Assembly: GCA_027924585.1 (NCBI GenBank)
Contig: BSBM01001941.1
Span: forward strand, 434,001-498,000
From: Larix kaempferi
Taxonomy: Eukaryota > Streptophyta > Pinopsida > Pinales > Pinaceae
Direction of reading: 5' to 3'
DNA: 64,000 bases
Under the pieces are notes generated by a model, which did no database searches, had not been told where the DNA came from, and saw only the letters and a program-made list of their open reading frames with translations. The position numbers and the translations under genes were made by a program. Below are positions 23,681 through 34,984 of the stretch, piece after piece. Each line of letters starts with the position of its first letter. The first letter of the stretch is position 1.

Positions 23681-24409
23681 ATGGTTGTCACTCGTACAGG
23701 AGAAAAAACCATGGAGGAAGAACTTGTAGCCCTAAAAACCAAACTCCAGGATCTGGATAAAACATTTCTTGGCCTCCATCTTGAGCATTTAGCCATGAAC
23801 AATAAACGACAGTAAGAGTCTTCTTCAGACAATGGGTTCTCTTCTTCCAGCAATTTTCGTGGTTCGAAGCTTGATTTTCCTTGCTTCAATGGTACTGATA
23901 TGATTGGATGGATCTATTGGGTAGAACAATATTTCAGTCTGCATAATAGTTTTGATGTCAACAAAGTTCCACTTGCATCCTTTCATTTGGAACAAGAATC
24001 TCTTCAATGGTACCATTGGTACATCAAGGCTCATGAAGAGCCAAAATGGCTAGATTTTTGCCAGCTCCTTTTGCAACTATTTGGTCCTAGTGCTTTTGAT
24101 GATTTCACAAGAGCCCTCACCAAACTTTGGCAAATTGGCACTATGAGAGAGTATCAAACAGAATTTGAGAAACTAGCTAACCACACAGAAGGATTGCCTG
24201 ATGACTTCTACATGAGTTGTTTTATCAGTGGTCTAAAGGATGCAATCCGATCTAAGGTCAAAATGTTTTATCCCAACACAATGATGGAAGCCTTGGGGTT
24301 GGCTAAGTTGGTAGAAGAGAAGATTCCAACCCAACAACGCTCCAAACCCACTTTTGCTCCTTTCATAAATATGGGTTCTCAACGACCTCCCATGCCACTA
24401 GCTCCTTGA
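23681..24409 (+). pseudogene. gag: Reina-B gag (capsid part)
   Basis: ATG 23681 (MVVTRTG), coiled N-terminus, a stop near 23813, then an open capsid domain from 23900 (GWIYWVEQYFSLHN, SLQWYHWYIKAH, CFISGLKDAIRSKV). At the site where A, C and E have TGA this copy has CGA (24383-24385, Arg), so the frame continues to a TGA at 24407-24409, eight codons further on. Confidence 0.85.
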
Positions 24410-25140
24410 CCAACTCTTATCAAGCATTTGTCTGAAACAGAGATGCGGGCACGCAGAGAAAAAGGGATTTGTTATAATTGTGATGAGAAATTCACTTGAG
24501 GACATAGATCTGTTGAGAAAAATATCTATCTCTTGGATGTGGATTCTCCGCCTACCTCTAAAATTGGTGAAGAAGCTCCAGATACAATAGATGATCAGGT
24601 GGACATTCAGGAGCCACCTATTGACCCTCCGTCTCAGGATGACCACCCAGAGATATCTCTCCATGATTTAGCCGGAGTCACCACCCCCCAAACAATGCGG
24701 GTTAGGGGTTACTTCAAGAAGCTTCCTCTTACAATACTCATTGATTTTGGTAGTACTCATAACTTCATTGACCCTCGGATCGCCAAATAGGCTGATTGTT
24801 TTGTCCATCCTTGCTCCAACTTTGAAGTCATGGTTGGCAATGGGGGCACCTTACCTTGCAAAGGGAAGTGTCACAATGTGTGTATCTCTATGGGAGATTA
24901 TAACCTGTGCTCTGACATGTTTTCTTTGGCCTTCGGCGGATGTGATGTGGTTTTGGGTGTTAAATGGCTATGCACACATGGCCCCCTCTTATGGGATTTT
25001 GTTGAACTTTGGATGCAGTTTTCAACCAATGGATAAAAACACACATTGATAGGATTACAACCAGGGTCTCTCCGCATCATCAGTTCACATCGCATGGAGA
25101 AAACCCTTAAGAAGAATTCATATGGTGTCATTGCTTAGAT
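24410..25140 (+). pseudogene. Reina-B zinc knuckle and protease
   Basis: Zinc knuckle CYNCDEKFT then a TGA where Arg is expected (FT*GHRS), with the last Cys changed to Ser. Protease from 24533; the active site reads TILIDFGSTHNFI, with Ser of D-S-G changed to Phe. Stop TAG at 24788-24790, then the second half (VANGGTLPCKGKC-like region, VVLGVKWL) to 25140. Confidence 0.8.
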
Positions 25141-26010
25141 CCATTCTATTCAGATGCAACCATCAGCAGTCTCCACTACTCCTTCGGATCTACAACAAAT
25201 TATGGATTGATATACAAGTGTCTTTGTTGAACCAGTGGGATTTCCACCTTCAAGGCCAGAGGACCATCATATTCAACTCCTTCCTTGAAGCATTCCTCCC
25301 AACATCAGACCCTATCACTACCCATTTCACCAAAAAATAGAGATTGAAATGCTCGTTCAGGACTTATTGAAGTAAGGTATTATTCACCCAAGCACTAGTT
25401 CCTTTTCTTCACCAGTTCTTCTTGTCCAAAAAAAATATGGGTCATGGCATCTCTGCATTGAATTTCGAGCACTTAATCACCTCACAATCAAGGATAAGTT
25501 TCCAATTGATGTTGTTGATGAGCTTCTTGATGGGCTTCATGGTGCTCAGTGTTTCTCCAAGTTGGATCTTCATTTTGGGTATCATCAAATTCGGGTTCAT
25601 GAGGATGATATCCCTAAAACAACTTTCCGCACACATGATGGCCACTATGAGTTTTTGGTCATGCCCTTTGGCCTCACTAATGCTCCTTCAACATTCCAGG
25701 CATTGATGAATAAAATATTCTGGCCCTACTTGCAAAAACACTATGGTCTTCTTTGATGATATCCTCATCTAGAGTAAAACATGGGTTGAACATCTCCAAC
25801 ATTTGGATCTTGTAATGCAACTTTTCTATGACCATCATCTCCATGCCAAATAGTCTAAATGTGTTTGTTAACAGAAGGATTTAGAGTATCTCAGGCACAT
25901 TATTTCAGCACAAGGGGTTCACATGGATCCTGCCAAAATAGCTTCCATGAACAATTGGCCGCATCGTCAGACACTCAAGAGCCTTCGTGGTTTTTTGGGG
26001 TTTACGGTTT
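25141..26010 (+). pseudogene. pol: Reina-B reverse transcriptase, N-terminal and palm region
   Basis: Fragments in two frames give [54 protein letters not shown] and MNKIFWPYL. The first catalytic Asp (KLDLH) is kept. The second motif is damaged by a small deletion near 25737, before FFDDILI. The frame resumes at 25923 as MDPAKIASMNNWPHRQ...LRGFLGF, where the deletion starts. Confidence 0.8.
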
Positions 26011-26343
26011 GGTCTCTAAATTTCTATTTTGATGAGTATCATTCAGCCGTAGTCGCTTATAAATTGGAACTTCCTCCTTCCCACATTCATCCAATATTTC
26101 ATGTCTCTTGTCTGAAGAAAGTTCTTGGCACCAACATCAGAGGACAAACTATTTTACCAGAACTGGACAATGAAGGATCCATCGTTTTGGAGCCGGAGGC
26201 CTTCCTTAATCAGCGCACTTGTTAGCTTCGCTCTCGCTCTATCACAGAGGTCTTAATTCAGTGGCACGACATGCAACCAGCGGATGCTACATGGGAACCA
26301 CTCCTTCAGATTCAACAACGATTTCCACATCTAAAGCTTTGAG
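26011..26343 (+). pseudogene. Reina-B integrase C-terminus and chromodomain
   Basis: After the deletion junction near 26010-26050 the frame reads VAYKLELPPSHIHPIFHVSC, then TILPELDNEGSIVLEPEAFL and, after a TAG at 26223, the chromodomain SITEVLIQWHDMQPADATWE. This is the end of the Reina-type pol, as in Reina-C. It ends at TGA just before the polypurine tract. Confidence 0.8.
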
Positions 26344-26371
26344 GAAAAATATTTTCCTAAGGGGGAGGGGA

Positions 26372-26737
26372 TGTTAGTAACCCATGTCTTTACTTTGTTA
26401 GTATATTGTTGTTGGACGCATATGCTTTGTAAGTCGTCCTGTAGTATTTTTTGATCCATAGTTTGTATTATTGTTGTTGAATGCATATGCTTTGTAAGTC
26501 GTCCCGTAGTATTTGTTGACCCATAGTTTGTACTGGCCTATGGTATTGACCCATAGTATTGGCGCCTAGATTCAGTATATAAGTTTTTGTTGAGTCCAAT
26601 GAAGGCATTGTGAAGTTATTTTGTATTGAGCTTGCTCAAAGGAGGTTTCCCCCTCGAAGTGGCCTGCGATCAATAAAATTATTCTGTGATCTGATATATC
26701 GTGTATTTCATCAATTAATTGTTGCAGATTCTTCTCA
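26372..26737 (+). repeat. Reina-B 3' LTR
   Basis: 366 bp; preceded by polypurine AAGGGGGAGGGGA. Shares GTTGAGTCCAATG, CTGCGATCAATAAAATTATT and GGTTTCCCCCTC with the Reina-C 3' LTR. Confidence 0.9.
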
Positions 26738-27018
26738 CACCTCTCCCTAGTGGATACACATGGCCCCTTCTCTTTGGTTGCCTCCTTAGCCAGTTTTCTT
26801 GATATTTTATTGCAATATTTAGCATTTACACCATTTACAATGTATCATGGATTAATAGCACATGGATGATCAAAATGTCAAATACTTTCCTTTTAAATAA
26901 AACCTGGACATCCTCTAGTGGGACCTTGGCCTTGAGCTCCACACTAGGGAAAACACACATTACATGTATATAATATTTACATTGAAGCCAATAAACCCTA
27001 AGGGTCAAAATAGGGGTT

Positions 27019-27219
27019 TTACAATTCCCTCCCCCTTAGAATAACATCATCCTTGGTTTTCTCAAAACTTAACAAAAATGGTAATGCCTCTCTCATAGCA
27101 TCATCCATATCCCATGTAGCCTCCTCGGGACTAAGGTGCTTCCATAGCACCTTCACCTGTTTGATGGCTTTGTTCCAGAGCAAAGTGACCTTCTTGTCGA
27201 GGATGCGCATAGGATCCAC
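27019..27219 (-). pseudogene. Tekay-2 chromodomain
   Basis: Minus-strand C-terminus of pol: PMRILDKKVTLLWNKAIKQV, then KVLWKHLSPEEATWDMDDAM and ALPFLLSFE. The VLWxxxxxEEATWE pattern is the chromodomain of Tekay/Del-type chromoviruses, thought to direct integration to heterochromatin. It ends a few bases from the LTR edge, overlapping the polypurine tract (27024-27042), as usual in this lineage. It is separated from the integrase C-terminus by a TAG and a frame break at 27220-27243. Confidence 0.8.
27024..27042 (-). other. Tekay-2 polypurine tract
   Basis: Minus strand TCTAAGGGGGAGGGAAT directly before the LTR start TGTAAAACCCC at 27023. Confidence 0.85.
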
Positions 27220-27243
27220 TTGGAACTCTCCCTAAAGTTCCAC

Positions 27244-28422
27244 CTATATCACATTCCAATCAGTTATGTGATTAGGATCATGTACATATTTCTTAAGCAA
27301 ATAACCATGGAAAACATTATGAGCTCTCATGTTAGCAGGGAATGAAATTCTATATGCAATTGGTCCTATCCTATCAAGGACTTCAAAGGGCCCACAATAT
27401 CTTGGTGCCAGCTTGGAACAACTCCCCAAATTTAGGGAAATTTTCCTTTCCTTCACTCTTAAGTAAACATGGTCTCCAATCTAAAACTCCTTATGCACTC
27501 TTTTCAGATTTGCATAACTCTTCTTCCTGTCCTGTGCTTCCTTCAAATTCTGCCTGATATTAACAATCTCTTTCTCCATTTCCTTGATCATCTATGTTCC
27601 CATGTTCAATGGGCCGTCCCAATTCACTGGAGTCCTGCATCCCTTGCCACACAATACCTCAAAAGGACTCATCCCCAATGATGCATGATGTCCATTATTA
27701 TAGGCAAATTCTACCAATTGTAGGTAGTCTTCCCACTTGGATGGTTTATCCATCACATACATCCTCATCACGTCTTCAAGAATCCCATTTACCCTCTCAG
27801 TCTGACCATCTGTTTGAGGATGATATGTTGTACTAAAATTCAGCTGAGTCCCTAATTCCTGGAATAACCCCTTCCAAAAATTGGAAGTGAATTTTGTATC
27901 ACGATATGAAATTATGGCCTTGGGACATCCATGCAATTTGAATATCTCCTTCATGAATATATTTGCTATGTCATTGGTCTTATGAGTGGACTTGACTGGA
28001 ATGAAGTAAGCTACCTTTGATATATTTTCCACCACTACCATGATTGAATCATGCTTCCTCACTATCATTGGAAGACCTGTTATAAAATCCATAGAAATTA
28101 CTTCCAACTTCCACTCTGGAATGGGAAAAGGCTGCAACAATCCTGTTGGATGTTGATTTTATGCCTTGACTTGTTGGCACTTTTGACACCTAGCAATGTA
28201 CTCTGCTATGTCCTTCTTCATCCCATGCCAAAAGTATTGCTTTCTTGCTGTTGTTATAGTATTTTGATATCATGGGTGTCCATAATATGGCATTTGATGT
28301 ATCTCCTCCATCACTAGCCTCTTCAAATTTGTACTATTTGGAATATACAGTCTGGTACCTTGATAAATAAGAACATCATATTCACCAAGCTGATACCGTA
28401 TACATGTTTCATCCACATTTCC
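27244..28422 (-). pseudogene. pol: Tekay-2 integrase
   Basis: Zinc-finger region 28141-28422: EEIHQMPYYGHP, then a stop, then YFWHGMKKDI and RCQKCQ (H-H-C-C kept). Core 27592-28140: first Asp in ISMDFITGL kept; the second, expected in SDRD, reads SYRDTKFTSNFW, so the catalytic Asp is Tyr; Glu in GQTERVNGILED kept. C-terminus 27244-27456 has the GPY/F-like APRYCGPFEVLDRIGPIAY. Stops at 28141 and 27591. With the D-to-Y change it is inactive even apart from the stops. Confidence 0.85.
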
Positions 28423-29064
28423 CTACTGTAATTTTTCTTTGACTTGAAGGTAAGATTCATCACCAATTTGAGCCTCAAGAACCCTTTCCTTCAAATCTGA
28501 TTTACACATACTTACTGCTACAACATGAAATTTTCTTCTAAGAGCATCTGCAACTTTATTCTCCTTACCTTTGACATGCTTAATTTCAAAATCAAATTCA
28601 CAACAAAATTCCATCCATCTAGTTTGCCTAGCATTTAGATTTGGATGGTCAAACAAATATTTCAAGCTCATGTGGTTTGTCCTAAGCTCAAATATTCTTC
28701 CCAAGAGATAATGTCTCCATTTCTTGAGAGCATGAACTATAGATGCTATCTCTAAATCATGTGTGGCATAATTATTTTCATGTTCCTTTAACTTTCTTGA
28801 CTCATAGAAATTTACAAATCCCTCTTGCATGAGCACTCCACCTAGCCCTTCAATGCAAGCATCTATGCACACTACAAAATCTTTCTTTCGATTTGCAATA
28901 TTCAAAATAGGAGCGATAAAAAGAAATTCCTTCAATTGCTGAAAGATTTTCTCACATTTTTCAGACCATACAAAGTTAATATTCTTCCTTTGCAATGATG
29001 TAATTGGATGGGATATCTTGGAGAACCCTTCAATGAACCTTCTGTAATGGCCTGTAAGACCCAT
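28423..29064 (-). pseudogene. pol: Tekay-2 RT connection and RNase H
   Basis: 213 open codons: LTGHYRRFIEGFSKI (end of RT), then RNase H with VVCIDACIEGLGGVLMQEG (first Asp), THDLEIASIVHALKKW (Glu), ELRTNHMSLKYLF, where the catalytic TDH is TNH, and KENKVADALRRK (last Asp). Separated from the RT palm by a stop at 29101-29103. The D-to-N change in the third catalytic position suggests an inactive enzyme. Confidence 0.85.
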
Positions 29065-29100
29065 AAAAGATCTAACATCTGCAAGATTCTTTGGAGTAGG

Positions 29101-29646
29101 TCAATCCATTATGGCTTCAATATTTTTTGGATCCATTGCAATTCCTTCTTCTGAGATGACATGACCCAAATACTGTATCTTTTGCTGATAGAAATCACAC
29201 TTGCTCAGCTTTGCATACAGTTGGTGTTCTCTAAGGACTTGCAACACCATTCTTAGATTTTCATTATGCTCTTCTTCATTCTTTGAGTAAACAAGAATGT
29301 CATCCAAGAACACAATCACAAACTTATCCAAATACTTGTTGAAGACACTATTCATGAGACACATGAATGTAGCAGGTGCATTGGTAAGACCAAATGGCAC
29401 CAATGTGAATTCATAATGGCCATATCTTGTCCTGAAAGTTGTCTTGTCAATGTCTTCTTCCTCAATCCTCACTTGATGGTATCCAGACCTCAATTCAATC
29501 TTTGAAAACACTTTAGCTTCCTTCATTTGGTCAAACAAATCATCAATTATTGGCAATGGATACTTATTCTTGATTGTCAGTTTATTGAGCTGTCTGTAAT
29601 CAATACACAGCCTCAAAGTCCCATCCTTTTTCTTCACAAATAACAT
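29101..29646 (-). pseudogene. pol: Tekay-2 reverse transcriptase palm
   Basis: 181 open codons: [98 protein letters not shown]. The FLDD form of the YXDD box is intact. The upstream catalytic Asp, normally KIDLRSGYH, reads KIELRSGYH (Asp to Glu). An in-frame TAA lies just upstream at the SP*GAP position (about 29657). Tekay/Del-like by overall similarity. Confidence 0.85.
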
Positions 29647-30366
29647 TGGTGCTCCTTAAGGAGATACACTCGACCTGATATATTCCTTGTCCATTAATTC
29701 TTGTAGCTTCATCTTCAACTCTACCAATTATGGTGTGCTCATTCTATAAGGAGATTTGGAAATTGGTGTTGCCCATGGAACAAGATTGATGGACAAATCA
29801 ATATCTCTCTTTGGTGGAAGTCCCAGAACTTCATCCAGAAACACATCTTGGAACTCTTGTAACAGTTGAAAGTATTATATCCTTAGTCCCTTATCTTCTG
29901 ATGAATTTGATATGTGGACTGCATATAATTGGAAACCCTTCTTATAAAATTTTCTCTACTGCAGGGATGAAATCTTCCTTACTGAAACTTGCTTGGGAAT
30001 TCCTCTTACCAAACTTGGACTTCCCTCTTCATCAATGCATTCAAGTACTTTCTCATAGCAGTCTATATTGTCTTTGTGTCTTTCCAACCATTCCATACCT
30101 ATTAGGGCATCATAAGATCCTAATGGTAAGACATTTAAATTTTCTTTTGTGAGGAGTCCATTCAATTCTATGGGGCACTCCATCACTACCTCACTTACCT
30201 TTCTCTTGATTCCCGTGGCTAATTGAACTAGCCAAGAATTACTATGCTTTACTTTACTAAGAGAACAACCTTCAACCACCTTAGGAGACACATAACTATG
30301 AGTAGATCCTGGAACAATCAAAACAGAAATAGATTGCTTATCAATATTACCTTCAAATTCCACCAT
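29647..30366 (-). pseudogene. Tekay-2 protease and protease-RT linker
   Basis: Protease 29956-30366: SISVLIVPGSTHSYVSP, where the catalytic Asp of VLIDPGSTHS is Val, then YDALIGMEWLERH, the usual (D)xILGMDWL motif. Linker 29647-29955 reads the pre-RT region with stops (about 29945 and 29745). The Asp-to-Val change (GAT to GTT) abolishes retropepsin activity. Confidence 0.8.
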
Positions 30367-31743
30367 TGTTGATTGGCGGTCTTCCTAATGATCATCCAAT
30401 GCTGCATAAATTCAAGGTGCTTCACTTGCCATATATTCCACTATAGTTGCTTCTTCTAAGTTGTGCAAACTTCTGGGATTCTCCCTCCTAAGGGGACATT
30501 CTCTAAGCACGTGTTTTCCTCCACATCCCCAACACTGAAGTGGTCCTCTTGGTGCTTTTTCTACTACAACTATTGCCTTGGTTCCACTTATTTCTTACTG
30601 ACCCTGTGGAATATTCTTGGTATGATTTGTGAATGGTGGTTTTAATCCACTCTTTCTTTGTTCAAATGTCCCTCTGGGATTTCCTTTCTATGTTGGATGA
30701 ACCTCTGGCTTTCCCTTGCTCTGCTCATAGCAATGCATTGTCATCCTAAGGGATTCATCCAGACTTGGTGGATTTACAAACTCAATCCTATCTCTAAAAT
30801 TTTGAGGTATACTACCAAGGAAACATTGGATCTTTACCCTTTCATCCTTGATGTAATATACATACCTGAACAACTACAAAAACTTGTGGACATGCTCTTC
30901 CATGGAATTCTACCCCAACCTGAGCTCATTAAACTCTTTCCTCTTATCATCATAATACCAATCTGATAGGTATTTCCCCTTGAAGTACCTTTTAAACCTC
31001 TCCCAGTTGATCCTCCTTTCACTGATTCTCTTCACTTGCATGAGGTGATCCCACCAAATTGAAGCTTTGCCACTTAGATTGTAAATGGAAACTCTGGACT
31101 TTTCATTTTCTGAATAATCATGCATTCTGAAATACTTCTTCATTCCAATAAACCATGCTTTTGCCTCTTGACCTATCTTGCTTTCTCCATCAAATGTGGG
31201 AGGCCTTTCCTTCCTAAATTCTCCCTGTGGGATCTCTTTGAATTTCTTTCTTCTCTCAATTATGATGGAAGTATGCCTTGGACTTATTTGAGAATCTCTA
31301 GAGTCACATGACCTGCTTGAAAGAGATCTTGGAGAGGGTGTTATGTGCTTTTTTCTCACAGAACTCCTTCTAGGGCTTGGAGTCCTCTTCCTAGAATGAC
31401 CTCTAGAGTGACTACCTGCATCTCTTCCTTTTCTTCCCACATTGCTTGGGTTAGACACAATATGTATGCTTTGATGCATATCAGTGAGGCTGTACAAGAT
31501 GGCAGCATTGAGCTGGTGTTGCTCTTCCTCAGCCTTCATTAATATCTCATTGAGGATCACCATGGTTTCAACTAAGTTCGGGGGATTTATTTTCTCCCTT
31601 CTTCCATTGGACTCAGTTGCAGCATGTGCTTCTTGCACATTCTCTCCTAGAACATCTTCCTCATGCTCATAAGGATCTTGGGCATCATTTATGGTCACCA
31701 TTTCCTTTTTTTCCCTGTACGCTACCCCTGCTATAAGATTCAA
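30367..31743 (-). pseudogene. gag: Tekay-2 gag
   Basis: Main frame 30910-31743 (277 codons): N-terminus INDAQDPYEHEEDVLGENVQ, a Ser/Arg-rich tract (SHSRGHSRKRTPSPRRSS), then capsid with RPPTFDGESKIGQEAKAWFI, DYSENEKSRVSIY, IWWDHLMQV, FKRYFKGKYLSDW. It continues with a frame break (30688-30873, CFLGSIPQNFRDRIEFV) to the zinc knuckle CWGCGGKHVLREC near 30493-30534 (C-x2-C-x4-H-x4-C, intact). The likely start is the Met before VTINDAQDP near 31700 or MNLIAG at 31743. Confidence 0.85.
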
Positions 31744-31948
31744 CTACTACTGCTGCAATAATTGTGCATTAAAGAGACACTTATCAGACATCATAAGAAT
31801 GCATATAAACACAAAACATCCATACAAATATGAAAATTATTCATTGGACAACAACAAAAATATTTTTTGTCAAAACAATGCCATGGGTACTTCTCTGCCT
31901 GTAAATTCATTCACGACTTGGCCCAATAAGTCCAGTGCTGCAATGTGG

Positions 31949-31960
31949 GATCTGATACCA
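31949..31960 (-). other. Tekay-2 primer-binding site
   Basis: Minus strand TGGTATCAGATC, a tRNA-Met type site with the last bases changed, three bases inside the LTR edge (31964). Confidence 0.8.
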
Positions 31961-32157
31961 CTTTGTCACATCCACGATCTCCTTGGTTCTCTTCAGAGGA
32001 TATGGGAGACAACCCTTGAAACCACTTTGTCACGTCCTCGATTGCCTTGGTGCCCTTCTGAGGCGATGGGAGACAACCCTGATACATTCTTTATTTTACA
32101 ATTCTCTTTTTTTTTTACATGCAGCCGCAATGGCCTTCGATCCACAAGAAGCAATTG

Positions 32158-32531
32158 TGTTAGGAAACCATGTATTTACTTTTCTAGTATATTGTTGTTG
32201 GACGCATATGCTTTGTAAGACGTTCCATAATATTTGTTGATCCATAGTTTGTGTTATTGTTGTTGGGTGCATATGCTTTGTATGTCGCCCGTAGTAATTG
32301 TTGACCCATAGTTTGTATTGGCCCATGGTTTTGACCCATAGTATTGGCGCCTAGAATTAGTATATAAGTGTGTGTTGAGGCCAAGGAAGGCATCGTGAAG
32401 TTATTTGTATTGAGCTTGCTCAAAGGAGGTTTCCCCCTCGAAGTGGCATGTGATCAATAAAGTGATTCTGTGTTCTGTTCTTGCTGCTATCTCGTGTATT
32501 TTCATTAATTAGTTGTTGCAGGTTCCTCACA
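32158..32531 (+). mobile_element. Solo LTR of the Reina-like family
   Basis: 374 bp, TGTTAGGAAACC...GGTTCCTCACA, with the family's GTATATAAG TATA-like motif and CCCCCTCGAAGTGG box. Flanks AATTG / AATCA match at three of five positions, so the target duplication is decayed or shifted. It is absent from the 3' Tekay-2 LTR, so it arrived after Tekay-2. Confidence 0.85.
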
Positions 32532-32589
32532 AATCACAACCACAAGTCGGAAGTCGAAAATCGGATTTCCAACATATGCAACATTAAAA

Positions 32590-33030
32590 ACACCCCTTTG
32601 ACTTCTGCAATCCGCAATGCAGGACTCAAAAAGTCGAAGCGCCAATCACCTAATGTTAAAACCACCTCTCTAACTTCCGCAGTTCCGCAATCCGCGATGT
32701 AGGACTCAGAAATTAGGAGCACCAAAATAATCGGTGCTGTAGATATGCACCCCTGAATTCCGCATTCCGTAGTGCGGGATTCGGAACTGCGGAGCACCAA
32801 AATGATCGGCGTTGCATAAATGCACCCCCGAATTCCGCATTCCGCAGTACAGAATTCTAAACGGCGGAGCGCCAAAATACCTTGCGCTACAGAAATGCAC
32901 CCTTGAATTTCACATTTTGCAGTGCGAAAGTCGGAACTGCGGAGCACCCAAAATGCTCAGCGCTGCAGAAATGTGCCCCCGACGTCCGCATTCCACAATG
33001 TGGATGCCGAAATTCGGGAGTTGGCCATGC
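32590..33030. repeat. Hairpin-bearing tandem repeat (about 75-bp unit) in the Tekay-2 5' LTR
   Basis: About six units; one full unit counted by eye from ATGCACCCCTGAATTCC is 75 bp. Each has CCGCATTCCG...CGGAACTGCGG, an internal inverted repeat. Same array as 20396-20735 with more copies. Confidence 0.75.
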
Positions 33031-33610
33031 CCTGTTACAGTCAACTTCCCAAGCTTATAAATTCTTCATCCCGAGTCCAGATTGGACAAGTTTGGTACCA
33101 TTGGAAATATCTTGGAGAGATCTATCAACTAGTATGATCCCTTACCACATACGATTACTCTGACTTGGCCATATTTACAACTGAAGCATAACTCAAACTC
33201 CCTCAATGCTTCTTTACCCTTCTGCAAGGAACTTTTCCTACCTTCTAGGATGACTTATCCCTTCACCTGATCCACAAAGGGGTCACAAAACACAACAGGG
33301 GGTTATCTACTTCCTTCCCCAAGATCATATGAAGCCAAGCATTCCCTCTTAAAGGTGAATGCAATGCATAACTAAATACATATTATGAAACTAAAACTAA
33401 TCAATACATCTAGAGTGTCTTAAGGGACAAGCAAAACATAGCCATACCCTACCATACAGATTGTAGGGCTGATCTCTACTCCAACAACTTCATGAATGGG
33501 CCTTCTCAACCACCTTCTTACAACATAATTAAATGTTAGCATGGGGAGTCAAATGGGTTCACAAATTGACATGTGGCAGCATGGGTTTCAATCCCACAAC
33601 CACATCACCT

Positions 33611-33963
33611 TGTTAGGAACCCATGTCTTTACTTTGTTAGTATATTGTTGTTGGACACATATGCCTTGTAAGTCCTCCCGTAGTATTTGTTGATACATAG
33701 TTTGTATTATTGTTGTTAGACCCATATGCTTTGTAAGTCATCCTGTAGTATTTGTTGACCCATGGTTTGTACTGGCCCATGGTATTGGCTCCTAGACTTA
33801 GTATGTAAGTTTGTGTTGAGGCCAATGAAGGCACCGTGAAGTTATTTTGTATTGAGCTTGCTCAAAGGAGGTTGCCCCCTTGAAGTGGCCTACGATCAAT
33901 AAAAATATTTCGTGATCTGATATATCGTGTATTTCATCAATTAATTGTTGCAGGTTCTTCTCA
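33611..33963 (+). repeat. Reina-C 5' LTR
   Basis: 353 bp, TGTTAGGAACCC...GTTCTTCTCA. Groups with the Reina-B 5' LTR by shared variants; see 22306-22671. Confidence 0.9.
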
Positions 33964-34234
33964 TTTGGTATTCGAGCTTGGGCTCGTTGGGTGAAATTTC
34001 TTCCAAATATGTTTTTGTCGCATTTGTTGCAGGTTTGGATCTAGGAATAATCCCTATGTGCTTAACAGTGGGAAGTACTTTGGCATAATCCCTAAAACTC
34101 ATGGTGAGGAGTACCAGAGGAACCTCGAAGTAGCTGACCCATTGAGAGGAATTGCCAACAAAAAGGGCAATGACCCCTACCTGATTGACTAGCTCCCACC
34201 CATGAGGTAAACCAAGAGCTGTCGTTTGTGGCAA
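33941..34234 (-). other. Antisense ORF in the Reina-C leader
   Basis: 97 codons, starting MPQTTALGLPHGWELVNQVG and containing VPLVLLTMSFRDYAKVLPTV. Antisense to the element and overlapping the LTR end, PBS and leader. The same start and core occur in Reina-E (56512-56793). Function unknown. Confidence 0.3.
33966..33977 (+). other. Reina-C primer-binding site, mutated
   Basis: TGGTATTCGAGC, two or three changes from TGGTATCAGAGC. Confidence 0.8.
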
Positions 34235-34984
34235 AGTGGTTATCAGTTTTACCTAAGCCGTGGAGTGAGGGGCACTACCCCAATACGCAAGCTGTTAGAC
34301 AACATTGATGGCCGAGTGAATCCTCTGAATTGTTAGGTAGCCGAGCATACGTGGGGTCCATATCTATTTTCAGCTGCTAAATCACAGATTTCCTCTGTCC
34401 ATAACTGTTGCCGATCACTTTCGTGCTGTTGCAGATCCATCTGTTGCCGATCACTTCTGCTTCGTTCCAAATCCATATTTTTCTGATATCCTCCGTGCTG
34501 TTGCAAATCCATTCCGGGAAATAAATAAATAAATAAAATAAAAATATATATATATTTTTTTTCCATATCTCCCTTGTTTTAGCTCCATTTCCCTTGAAAC
34601 TTAACTGATTCCCCTACAGTCCCATTCTGCACATTTCATTCATGAGGACCCTATTCCAAATTCGACTTCTTAAAGCCATAAATCCCACATTTGTTTATTT
34701 TTAGGGTTTGCCATAACTTCTTCGATTTTCACCCAATCGCCTTCAAATTTTTCCATATTGTTCATTTCATATTTCTGCTTGTTTGTCCCTCTTTGCCAAA
34801 TTTTCTAATTCTTTCACCCTGCTTCTGAAATCCTCATTTTTTGTTTCCCTGTCCATTCGATAGTATCCAAAACCTAGTCAAACCCAAATTACCCATCAGA
34901 TTTTTTCCCAAATCCAAATTTTCCTTTACTAAAATAGTTTCTGTTTTTGCTTTTCTACCCACTCAAAAAAAAAAACTTCTGGTT

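Larger units (their letters stand above)
22306..26737 (+). mobile_element. Reina-B: Reina-like chromovirus with an internal deletion, inside the Tekay-2 3' LTR
   Basis: 4432 bp with 5' LTR, PBS, gag, protease, N-terminal RT, a deletion, integrase C-terminus, polypurine tract and 3' LTR. Target duplication CACCT at 22301-22305 and 26738-26742. The same site and duplication carry Reina-C in the other Tekay-2 LTR. Relative to C, about 1.7 kb from the RT C-terminus through the integrase core is missing. The deletion differs from the shared A/E deletions, since B keeps the RT core. Confidence 0.9.
20366..27023 (-). repeat. Tekay-2 3' LTR, split by Reina-B
   Basis: Pieces 20366-22305 and 26743-27023. 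On the minus strand it starts TGTAAAACCCCTATTTTGAC at 27023, directly after the polypurine tract. It holds the ACCTTGGCCTTGAGCTCC family box at 26923-26940. About 990 bp at 21119-22100 is missing from the other LTR. The U5-side end near 20366 lacks about 300 bp present at 31964-32590, so this end is truncated or deleted. Confidence 0.75.

Noticed and set aside
26994-27002. AAACCCTAA telo-box in the Tekay-2 LTR
   Set aside because: A single 9-mer in AT-rich DNA, repeated in the other LTR only because the LTRs are copies; too short to call.
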